Positions 6,801 through 14,465 of a stretch of DNA of 14,594 nt are shown piece by piece. The DNA comes from JAAYHC01 sp964483175. GTDB lineage: Bacteria; Bacillota; UBA5301. Both the position numbers and the translations under genes were made by a program. Under the pieces are notes generated by a model. The model was not told the origin of the DNA. It saw nothing but the letters and a program-made list of their open reading frames with translations, and did no database searches. Location: assembly GCA_964483175.1 (NCBI GenBank), contig CAZAAT010000057.1, forward strand, positions 1 to 14,594, read 5' to 3'. How positions within the stretch are numbered: the first letter of the stretch is position 1; every line of letters begins with the position of its first letter.

Positions 6801-7554
6801 CAAAATTACCTTGTATGACGGGCGAACTGGAGAAGCCTTCGATCGCCCGATTACTGTCGGCTACATCTACATGCTGAAACTAGCGCACTTAGTCGACGAT
6901 AAGATTCACGCGCGATCGACCGGGCCATACTCGTTAGTGACCCAGCAGCCGCTTGGCGGTAAAGCTCAGTTTGGTGGACAGCGCTTTGGTGAGATGGAAG
7001 TCTGGGCGCTGGAGGCCTATGGGGCTGCTTATACGCTCCAGGAATTGTTGACGGTTAAGTCGGACGATGTCGTCGGACGAGTTAAGACCTACGAGGCCAT
7101 CGTCAAGGGAGAAAATATACCCGAGCCTGGAGTACCTGAATCGTTTAAGGTCTTGATGAAAGAGTTGCAAAGTCTGGCATTGGATGTACGTGTCCTCTCT
7201 GAAGATCAACAGGAGTTGGAGATCAAAGAGGATGACGAGGATATCAGTGAGATGGCTAGAGAGCTAGGTATTGATATCCAAGGGCGTGAGGAAGATGATG
7301 AGAGTGATCAGCCCGCGGAAGATACCAGCGATGAAGAAGAGGCCGAAGATGAAGACGACGAGGAGGATATCTTCGAAGTTAAAGATTCCGAGGCGCTTGA
7401 CGATGAAGCCGATGATGACTTAGATGATTCAGATGGCGATTTAGCTGAGATCGATGACGAAAAAGAGATTCTGAAACTGCTTAGGACCATGGGTAGTGAT
7501 GAGGATGAAGATCTCGACTACCCGAAGGACTACGATGATGACGATGAAGAATGA
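3874..7554 (+). CDS. rpoB: DNA-directed RNA polymerase subunit beta
   Basis: RpoB forms one pincer and part of the active centre of RNA polymerase. The product has 1226 residues and follows Bacillota RpoB throughout. The rifampicin pocket is wild type ([20 protein letters not shown] from residue 434; D445, H455 and S460 correspond to E. coli D516, H526 and S531), so sensitivity is expected. The catalytic-centre motif [12 protein letters not shown] holds lysines 887 and 895. The conserved C-terminal core ([19 protein letters not shown]) is intact. The start chosen is TTG 3874, spaced 8 bases from AAGGGG; GTG at 3865 overlaps the Shine-Dalgarno. The oddity is the last 117 residues (1110-1226), with about 63 Asp/Glu against 8 Lys/Arg. 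The gene ends in three tandem TGA codons. Confidence 0.98.
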   Translation: [1226 protein letters not shown]

Positions 7555-7600
7555 TGATGAACGATAAAAATTTCGGGTGTATTCAAAGGGGGAAAGGCCG

Positions 7601-10600
7601 TTGCTAGACGTAAACAACTTCGACTTAATAAAGATCGGTTTAGCTTCACCCGAGACTATTCGGGGTTGGTCAAGTGGCGAAGTAAAGAAACCCGAAACGA
7701 TTAACTATCGTACGCTTAAACCAGAACGTGATGGACTGTTTTGCGAACGGATTTTTGGTCCGACACGAGATTGGGAATGTCATTGCGGAAAATACAAACG
7801 GGTTAGGTATAAAGGGATCGTCTGCGACCGCTGCGGTGTTGAAGTTACCCGGGCCAAGGTGCGCCGGGAACGGATGGGCCATATTGAACTGGCGGCTCCA
7901 GTCTCCCATATCTGGTATTTCAAGGGAATTCCCAGCCGCATGGGGTTGATTTTAGACATCTCCCCGCGAGCATTGGAGAAGGTTCTCTATTTTGCTTCGT
8001 ATATTGTTCTGGATCCTGGTGAAACTCCCTTGACCAAAAAACAGCTACTGACCGAGCCTGAGTTTCGGGAGATGCGCGAGAAGTACGGGAGTTCATTTAA
8101 GGCTGGCATGGGTGCTGAAGCGATTGAATCTTTGCTGGCAGAGATCGACCTGGACAAAATGGTTGCTGAACTCCGTGAGGAAGTTAAAGAAACTACCGGC
8201 CAGCGCCGGATCCGAGCCGTCCGTCGCCTGGAGGTCGCCGAGGCTTTTCGCAAATCCGGCAACCGCCCGGAATGGATGATCTTGGATGTCATTCCCGTTA
8301 TTCCCCCAGAGTTGCGACCCATGGTTCAGCTGGATGGCGGCAGATTCGCCACCTCAGACTTGAACGACTTATATCGCCGGGTGATTAACCGCAATAATCG
8401 CCTCAAGAGACTGCTTGAGCTAGGGGCTCCGGATATCATCGTCCGCAATGAGAAAAGGATGCTGCAAGAGGCGGTCGATGCTCTCATTGACAACGGTCGG
8501 CGCGGACGTCCAGTAACAGGCCCGGGTAATCGGCCGCTCAAGTCCCTTAGCGATATGCTCAAGGGTAAACAGGGGCGCTTCAGACAAAACCTCCTAGGTA
8601 AACGGGTAGACTACTCCGGTCGCTCCGTTATCGTAGTGGGGCCCGAGTTAAAATTGCACCAGTGTGGATTGCCGAAGGAGATGGCTCTTGAGTTATTTAA
8701 GCCCTTCGTCATGAAACAGTTGGTTGATCAAGGATATGCCCATAACATCAAGAGTGCCAAGCGGATGATCGAGCGGATGCGTGATGAGGTCTGGGATGTA
8801 CTGGAGCAGGTGATCAAAGAGCATCCGGTCCTGCTGAACCGGGCTCCGACCCTCCATCGTCTCGGCATTCAGGCTTTCGAACCTGTACTTGTTGAAGGAC
8901 GGGCTATTAAGGTTCATCCGCTGGTTTGTACCGCTTATAATGCGGACTTTGATGGGGACCAGATGGCTGTGCACGTGCCGTTGAGCGCTGAAGCCCAGGC
9001 AGAGGCGAGATTACTCATGCTTTCGGCCAATAACATCCTCTCGCCGGCTCAAGGTAGGCCAATCGCTGTTCCGACACAGGATATGGTTATTGGCTGCTAT
9101 TATCTGACCCTAGAAAAAGATGGCGCTACAGGCGAAGGAATGGTCTTTGCAAGCGAGGATGAACTTTCGCAGGCGTACTATCATAAAGTCGTTTCTTTGC
9201 ATGCTAAAGTTAAGGTTCGCATCAATGGCGAACTGGTAGATACCACGACCGGGCGGATGATGTTGAATTCGATTATCCCCGAGGAGTTGGGTTTCTGGAA
9301 TACAACTATCGATAAGAAAAAACTAGCTGAAATTGTCGACGAGGCTTATGATCGTTTAGGCCCGTCTCGCACCGCATTGTTACTGGATGATTTGAAGACT
9401 ATCGGTTATCGTTATGCCACAGTATCCGGGACTACGATTGCGGTTTCGGATATCGAGATTCCAACGCAGAAAGTAACCATTCTGGCGGAGGCGGAAAAAG
9501 AAGTTGACAAGGTCGACCAGCAACATCGGCGCGGCTTAATCACCGAAGAAGAACGGTATCGTCGAGTTTGTGATATTTGGACTCAGGCTAAGGACGATAT
9601 CACCGATGCGATGCTGGATAACCTGGACTCCTTTAACCCCGTGTACATGATGGCTATTTCCGGTGCCCGCGGCAACAAGTCGCAAATGAGCCAGTTGGCG
9701 GGGATGCGCGGATTGATGGCGGATCCATCCGGACGGATTTTGGAGATTCCGATTAAATCCAATTTCCGCGAAGGCCTCAACGTCTTAGAGTACTTTATCT
9801 CCACCCATGGTACCAGAAAAGGTCTGGCTGATACCGCCTTACGTACTGCTGACTCCGGCTATTTAACCAGACGGTTAGTCGACGTGGCGCAGGACGTAAT
9901 CGTTCGTTCCGAAGATTGCGGTACGATCGAGGGTATTGAGATTAGCGCAATCACAGATGGACCGGAAGTCATTGAATCCCTGGCTGAAAGATTACAAGGC
10001 CGAGCAGCTGCTGAAGACATCGTTGATCCAAATACGGGCGAAGTGATTGCAGTTAAGGATGAGATCATCAGTCGGACTAAGGCCAAACAGATCCAAGCGA
10101 CCGGCATTGAAACTGTGAAGATTAGATCAGTTCTGACCTGTCGTTCACGCCATGGGGTCTGCAGCAAGTGTTATGGCCGGAACCTGGCGACCGGCGATGT
10201 TGTCCGCATCGGTGAAGCTGTCGGAACCATTGCGGCCCAATCTATCGGTGAACCTGGTACTCAGTTGACGATGCGTACTTTCCATACCGGTGGTGTGGCC
10301 GGAGACGATATTACCCAGGGTCTTCCTAGAGTTGAAGAATTATTCGAAGCGAGAAAACCAAAAGGCCAAGGTATTCTCTGTGAGGTTGAGGGTGTGGCCA
10401 GGATTGTCGAGAGCAAAGGCATCCGCAAGGTGGTTATTTCTAAGACCGAAGGTGGGGAGAAAACCTACCAAATACCTTTCGGTTCCCGGCTCAAGATCAA
10501 GGATGGCCAGCTCGTTACCCCCGGAGAACAGATTACCGAAGGTGCTTTAAACCCACACGATATCTTGCGGACCCGCGGTGTGCGTGCCGTGCAAGCATAC

Positions 10601-11053
10601 ATTGTCCAGCAGGTTCAAGATGTCTACCGCTCGCAGGGCGTTGATATCGATGATAAGCATATCGAAGTTATCGTGCGGCAAATGCTCCGCAAAGTAAAGA
10701 TCGAGGATCCGGGTGATACCGATTTACTACCCGGCGGTTTGGTGGATATCTTCGAACTGGAAGATGCCAACGCTGCAGTAAGTGCCCAGGGCTTAACCCC
10801 GGCAACCTATAAAGAGGTTTTACTCGGCATCACCAAGGCTTCGTTGGCGACGGAAAGCTTCCTTTCGGCTGCTTCTTTCCAGGAGACCACCAGGGTCTTG
10901 ACTGATGCTTCGATTAAAGGAAAGATCGATCCGCTGCTGGGTCTCAAGGAAAACGTGATCATCGGGAAGTTGGTCCCGGCTGGCACTGGCATGAGTCGTT
11001 ATCGCCACATAAAAGTAGTTGAAAATTCACAATCAGAAGCCAGTAGCGGATAA
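7601..11053 (+). CDS. rpoC: DNA-directed RNA polymerase subunit beta'
   Basis: RpoC carries the catalytic magnesium site, the clamp and the bridge helix. The 1150-residue product starts MLDVNNFDLIKIGLASP, as in Bacillota. Zinc site 1 is C60, C62, C75 and C78 (in ECHCGKYKRVRYKG and CDRCG). The catalytic NADFDGD holds D449, D451 and D453. Zinc site 2 is C773, C847, C854 and C857. The trigger-loop region reads GEPGTQLTMRTFHTGG. No large lineage-specific insertion is evident. The start is TTG 7601, with AAGGGGG at 7586-7592 spaced 8 bases away; an in-frame GTG at 7577 would precede the Shine-Dalgarno and add residues absent from the family. It follows rpoB after 46 bases without a terminator. Confidence 0.98.
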   Translation: MLDVNNFDLIKIGLASPETIRGWSSGEVKKPETINYRTLKPERDGLFCERIFGPTRDWECHCGKYKRVRYKGIVCDRCGVEVTRAKVRRERMGHIELAAPVSHIWYFKGIPSRMGLILDISPRALEKVLYFASYIVLDPGETPLTKKQLLTEPEFREMREKYGSSFKAGMGAEAIESLLAEIDLDKMVAELREEVKETTGQRRIRAVRRLEVAEAFRKSGNRPEWMILDVIPVIPPELRPMVQLDGGRFATSDLNDLYRRVINRNNRLKRLLELGAPDIIVRNEKRMLQEAVDALIDNGRRGRPVTGPGNRPLKSLSDMLKGKQGRFRQNLLGKRVDYSGRSVIVVGPELKLHQCGLPKEMALELFKPFVMKQLVDQGYAHNIKSAKRMIERMRDEVWDVLEQVIKEHPVLLNRAPTLHRLGIQAFEPVLVEGRAIKVHPLVCTAYNADFDGDQMAVHVPLSAEAQAEARLLMLSANNILSPAQGRPIAVPTQDMVIGCYYLTLEKDGATGEGMVFASEDELSQAYYHKVVSLHAKVKVRINGELVDTTTGRMMLNSIIPEELGFWNTTIDKKKLAEIVDEAYDRLGPSRTALLLDDLKTIGYRYATVSGTTIAVSDIEIPTQKVTILAEAEKEVDKVDQQHRRGLITEEERYRRVCDIWTQAKDDITDAMLDNLDSFNPVYMMAISGARGNKSQMSQLAGMRGLMADPSGRILEIPIKSNFREGLNVLEYFISTHGTRKGLADTALRTADSGYLTRRLVDVAQDVIVRSEDCGTIEGIEISAITDGPEVIESLAERLQGRAAAEDIVDPNTGEVIAVKDEIISRTKAKQIQATGIETVKIRSVLTCRSRHGVCSKCYGRNLATGDVVRIGEAVGTIAAQSIGEPGTQLTMRTFHTGGVAGDDITQGLPRVEELFEARKPKGQGILCEVEGVARIVESKGIRKVVISKTEGGEKTYQIPFGSRLKIKDGQLVTPGEQITEGALNPHDILRTRGVRAVQAYIVQQVQDVYRSQGVDIDDKHIEVIVRQMLRKVKIEDPGDTDLLPGGLVDIFELEDANAAVSAQGLTPATYKEVLLGITKASLATESFLSAASFQETTRVLTDASIKGKIDPLLGLKENVIIGKLVPAGTGMSRYRHIKVVENSQSEASSG

Positions 11054-11060
11054 ATGCTGC

Positions 11061-11089
11061 TTGACAGCGATATTGGCTGGTGCTAAAAT
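11061..11089 (+). promoter_or_regulatory. Promoter of the L7Ae-rpsL-rpsG-fusA-tuf unit
   Basis: TTGACA (11061-11066), a 17-base spacer and TAAAAT (11084-11089), with TG at 11081-11082 as an extended -10, give a near-consensus sigma-A promoter. The -35 begins only 8 bases after the rpoC stop and no terminator lies between, so this unit is probably read both from here and by read-through from rpoBC. Transcription should start near 11096. Confidence 0.9.
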
Positions 11090-11134
11090 ACATAAGTGCG
11101 CTTTATTATGTCCTTCTAGAGGGAGTTGCGTGGG

Positions 11135-11392
11135 ATGGATGTCCAGATCCTAAGTGACCCATCACGGAGGGTCGTAGGAGCCAAACAAACCCTAAAAGCA
11201 CTTACTAAAGGCTCGGTAGCTCTGGTATTAATGGCTGAGGATGCCGACACCAGGGTTACCAGGCCGATTGAAGAAAAATGCCAAGAGCATAAAGTGCAGC
11301 TAAAGAAGGTCCCGTCAATGAGAGAACTCGGAGCTGCTTGCTCGATCCAAGTAGGGGCGGCGGTGGTCGCGATTCTTAAACAGGACCTGTAA
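11135..11392 (+). CDS. rplGB: L7Ae/L30e-family kink-turn RNA-binding protein (YbxF-like)
   Basis: This 85-residue protein belongs to the L7Ae/L30e/S12e/Gadd45 family and occupies the place of B. subtilis ybxF between rpoC and rpsL. Family features are the N-terminal VVGAKQTLKALTKGSVALVLMAEDAD and the C-terminal ELGAACSIQVGAAVVAIL. Bacterial members bind kink-turn RNA; the cellular target is not settled, and ribosome association has been reported. The start chosen is ATG 11135, with AGAGGGAG at 11118-11125. An in-frame TTG at 11126 abuts the Shine-Dalgarno and is rejected. It is the first gene of the unit, with a leader of only about 40 bases. Confidence 0.92.
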   Translation: MDVQILSDPSRRVVGAKQTLKALTKGSVALVLMAEDADTRVTRPIEEKCQEHKVQLKKVPSMRELGAACSIQVGAAVVAILKQDL

Positions 11393-11430
11393 GATAATTT
11401 GATCTTGAGTTTGGAAGGAGGTGCCAATAG

Positions 11431-11847
11431 GTGCCCACCATTAATCAGCTTGTACGAAAGGGTCGTAAAGCAGTTGGCCAAAAGAGTGCCGCTCCGGCGC
11501 TACGGTGGATGTATAACTCCAAAAAGGAGGAGCACACCTACGGTGAAAAAGGCGCTCCGCAAAAGCGGGGAGTTTGTACCGTGGTCAAAACCGCCACCCC
11601 CAAGAAGCCGAACTCCGCTCTACGAAAAATTGCTAGAGTCCGGTTAACTAATGGTGTGGAGGTAACGGCATACATCCCTGGGGAAGGCCATAACCTCCAA
11701 GAACACTCAGTTGTTCTGATTAGGGGCGGACGTGTCAAAGATCTTCCGGGTGTTCGTTACCATATTGTCAGGGGAACCCTGGACACTGCCGGTGTAGCCA
11801 ACCGCAAACAGGCTCGTTCGAAGTACGGGGCAAAACGCCCGAAATAA
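11431..11847 (+). CDS. rpsL: 30S ribosomal protein S12
   Basis: S12 sits at the decoding centre and influences accuracy. The 138-residue product contains the highly conserved TPKKPNSALRK and VVLIRGGRVKDLPGVRYH, with the lysines targeted by streptomycin-resistance mutations present (wild type). Before QKRGVCT there is a short stretch (YNSKKEEHTYGEKG) absent from E. coli S12 but like the insertion of Bacillota S12. It ends RSKYGAKRPK. The start is GTG 11431, with AAGGAGGTG at 11415-11423, one of the strongest Shine-Dalgarno sequences in the window. The product MPTINQLVRKGRK fits the family N-terminus. rpsG follows after 30 bases. Confidence 0.98.
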   Translation: MPTINQLVRKGRKAVGQKSAAPALRWMYNSKKEEHTYGEKGAPQKRGVCTVVKTATPKKPNSALRKIARVRLTNGVEVTAYIPGEGHNLQEHSVVLIRGGRVKDLPGVRYHIVRGTLDTAGVANRKQARSKYGAKRPK

Positions 11848-11877
11848 TAGTAATACCCAGTAATGAGGAGGGGAAAT

Positions 11878-12348
11878 ATGCCTAGAAGAGGTCATATTCC
11901 CAAGAGGGTCGCCAAGCCGGATCCGATCTATAATAGCGACTTGATCACCAAGCTTATCAACAAGTTAATGCTTGACGGTAAAAAGAGCTTGGCTGAACGT
12001 ATCATGTATTCCGCGATGGATATTATTAAAGAGAAAACCGGCAATGACCCGCTTGAGATCATTGAAAAAGCTATGAACAATATTATGCCGCAGGTTGAAG
12101 TGAAACCCCGCCGGGTTGGAGGAGCAACGTACCAGGTACCGGTCGAGGTTCGTCCTGAACGCAAAACAGCTCTGGGGATTCGTTGGCTAGTGGGCTATGC
12201 TCGCGAGCGTGGAGAACACACGATGGCAGAGCGACTAGCTGCAGAAATTATGGATGCCGCCAATGGTCAGGGGGCTTCAGTGAAGAAGCGCGAAGATACT
12301 CACCGCATGGCCGAGGCCAACAGAGCGTTTGCACATTATCGTTGGTAA
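11878..12348 (+). CDS. rpsG: 30S ribosomal protein S7
   Basis: S7 nucleates assembly of the 30S head and lies at the E site. The product is 156 residues, the standard length, from MPRRGHIPKRVAKPDPIY to the conserved end RAFAHYRW. The middle holds PRRVGGATYQVPVEVRPERK. The start is ATG 11878, with AGGAGGGG at 11866-11873; an in-frame ATG at 11863 lies before the Shine-Dalgarno and would add five residues not found in S7. The spacer to rpsL is only 30 bases, too short for the S7 operator known from the E. coli str operon, so S7 feedback, if any, must use another site. Confidence 0.98.
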   Translation: MPRRGHIPKRVAKPDPIYNSDLITKLINKLMLDGKKSLAERIMYSAMDIIKEKTGNDPLEIIEKAMNNIMPQVEVKPRRVGGATYQVPVEVRPERKTALGIRWLVGYARERGEHTMAERLAAEIMDAANGQGASVKKREDTHRMAEANRAFAHYRW

Positions 12349-12386
12349 GAGGCGGCAAAAGCTATCCGATTGAGAGGTTGAGACCT

Positions 12387-14465
12387 TTGGGAGTCAGGAA
12401 GTTTAGTTTAGAAAACACACGAAATATAGGAATTATGGCCCACATTGATGCGGGTAAAACCACGACGACCGAGCGAATTTTGTTCTATACCGGTAAGGTG
12501 CATAAGCTCGGTGAAACGCACGAGGGCAGTGCAACGATGGACTGGATGGTTCAGGAGCAGGAGCGTGGGATCACTATCACTTCTGCTGCTACTACCGCTG
12601 AGTGGAAAAATCATCGCGTCAACATTATTGACACACCCGGACACGTTGACTTCACTATGGAGGTCGAACGGTCCCTCCGTGTTCTTGATGGAGCAGTTGC
12701 AGTTTTTTGCTCGGTTGGTGGTGTCCAGCCACAGTCCGAAACCGTTTGGCGCCAAGCTGATCGCTATGGTGTTCCGCGGATCGCTTTCGTCAACAAAATG
12801 GATCGCACCGGTGCTGACTTTTTTAAGGTTGTCGACCAGATCAAAACCAAACTCGGCGCGAAGCCGGTACCGATTCAACTACCGGTTGGTGCCGAAGATA
12901 GTTTTGTCGGGATTGTAGATTTATTGCATAACAAGGCTGTCATTTATACCGATGACCTTGGGACGCGCAGCGACGAGACTGAGATCCCGGCAGAATTGGC
13001 CGAGTTAGTATCCCAAAAGCGTGAAGAACTTGTTGAAGCAGTTGCGGAAACTGATGAAGAGTTGATGCTCAAATACCTTGAAGGTGAAGAAATTTCGGAG
13101 GCCGAACTAAAGGCAGCTTTGCGGAACGCCACCGTTACCAATCAGTTGATTCCGGTGTGTTGTGGCTCAGCCTTTAAAAACAAGGGCGTACAGGCGCTAT
13201 TAGATGCCATCGTAGATTACTTGCCATCACCGCTTGATATCCCGCCTGCTAAGGGAATCAATCCGCAAACCGGTGAAGAAGAAGAGCGCCGGACAGCTGA
13301 TGATGAGCCATTTTCGGCTTTGGCCTTTAAGATTATGTCTGATCCTTTTGTGGGTAAACTCGCCTTCTTTAGGGTTTACTCTGGTAGCTTGAAGGCTGGC
13401 TCTTACGTTTTCAATGCCGCGAAAGGCAAAAAAGAGCGAATCGGCCGGATTCTGCAAATGCATGCCAACCACCGCGAGGAACGTGATGAGGTCTTCGCCG
13501 GCGATATTGCCGCTGCTGTGGGGCTTAAAGATACTGGTACAGGGGATACTCTTTGCGATTCTGATCACCCGATTATGCTGGAGTCGATGGATTTTCCTGA
13601 TCCGGTTATCGACATTGCGATCGAACCTAAGACCAAAGCTGACCAAGATAAGCTTTCGGCCTCGCTGACTAAACTGAGCGAGGAGGATCCGACTTTCCAG
13701 GTTCACACCGATGAAGAGTCTGGACAGACGATTATCTCCGGGATGGGCGAGCTACATCTAGACATCATTGTCGACCGTTTGCTCAGGGAGTTTAAGGTTG
13801 AGGCCAATGTTGGGAAACCGCAGGTTGCCTACCGTGAAACCATCCGCAAAGCCGTTAAAGCCGAGGGCAAATTTGTCCGCCAAAGCGGTGGGCGTGGGCA
13901 GTATGGGCATGTTGTGTTAGAGGTAGAGCCCTTGGAGGCGGGAGCAGGATTTATTTTTGAGAACAAGATTGTCGGTGGCGTAGTTCCCAAAGAATATGTT
14001 CCGGCAGTTGAAAATGGCATCAAAGAAGCGATGCTTAATGGCGTTTTGTCCGGTTATCCAGTGATCGATGTGAAGGTTGCCCTGGTGGATGGTTCTTACC
14101 ATGAGGTCGACTCATCAGAGATGGCCTTTAAGGTTGCTGGTTCCATCGGCTTCAAGGAAGCTTGCCGCAAAGCTAATCCGGTCTTACTCGAACCGGTCTT
14201 CAAGGTTGAAGTGGTTACCCCTGAAGAGTACATGGGCGATGTTATCGGTGATTTGAACTCACGTCGGGGGCGCATCGAAGGGATGGAACCCCAAGGTGGT
14301 GCACAGGCGGTCAAGGCGGTTGTACCACTGGCTCAGATGTTCGGCTATGTTAATGATCTGCGCTCGAAGACCCAAGGCCGGGCGACCTACGTAATGAACT
14401 TTTCGCATTACGAGGAGGTTCCGCAGTCCGTGGCCGAGACGATCATCGCTAAGCAGCAGGTCTAA
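12387..14465 (+). CDS. fusA: Elongation factor G
   Basis: EF-G is the GTPase that drives translocation and, with ribosome recycling factor, splits ribosomes. The product has 692 residues, as expected. The GTPase motifs are AHIDAGKT (residues 18-25), DTPGH (82-86) and NKMD (136-139). Domain III carries GMGELHLDIIVDR, and domain IV carries GGRGQYGHV. The C-terminus reads HYEEVPQSVAETI. The start is TTG 12387, giving MGVRKFSLENTRNIGI, with GAGAGGT at 12372-12378 spaced 8 bases away. The open frame extends upstream into rpsG, but those residues are unrelated to EF-G. It lies 38 bases after rpsG and 73 bases before tuf, in one unit. Confidence 0.97.
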   Translation: MGVRKFSLENTRNIGIMAHIDAGKTTTTERILFYTGKVHKLGETHEGSATMDWMVQEQERGITITSAATTAEWKNHRVNIIDTPGHVDFTMEVERSLRVLDGAVAVFCSVGGVQPQSETVWRQADRYGVPRIAFVNKMDRTGADFFKVVDQIKTKLGAKPVPIQLPVGAEDSFVGIVDLLHNKAVIYTDDLGTRSDETEIPAELAELVSQKREELVEAVAETDEELMLKYLEGEEISEAELKAALRNATVTNQLIPVCCGSAFKNKGVQALLDAIVDYLPSPLDIPPAKGINPQTGEEEERRTADDEPFSALAFKIMSDPFVGKLAFFRVYSGSLKAGSYVFNAAKGKKERIGRILQMHANHREERDEVFAGDIAAAVGLKDTGTGDTLCDSDHPIMLESMDFPDPVIDIAIEPKTKADQDKLSASLTKLSEEDPTFQVHTDEESGQTIISGMGELHLDIIVDRLLREFKVEANVGKPQVAYRETIRKAVKAEGKFVRQSGGRGQYGHVVLEVEPLEAGAGFIFENKIVGGVVPKEYVPAVENGIKEAMLNGVLSGYPVIDVKVALVDGSYHEVDSSEMAFKVAGSIGFKEACRKANPVLLEPVFKVEVVTPEEYMGDVIGDLNSRRGRIEGMEPQGGAQAVKAVVPLAQMFGYVNDLRSKTQGRATYVMNFSHYEEVPQSVAETIIAKQQV

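Noticed and set aside
11848..11877. E. coli-like S7 operator between rpsL and rpsG
   Set aside because: The spacer is only 30 bases and shows no stable fold beyond the Shine-Dalgarno.
12183..12386. Long upstream extension of the fusA frame into rpsG
   Set aside because: It is an open frame shadowing rpsG; its residues are not EF-G-like, and TTG 12387 has its own Shine-Dalgarno.
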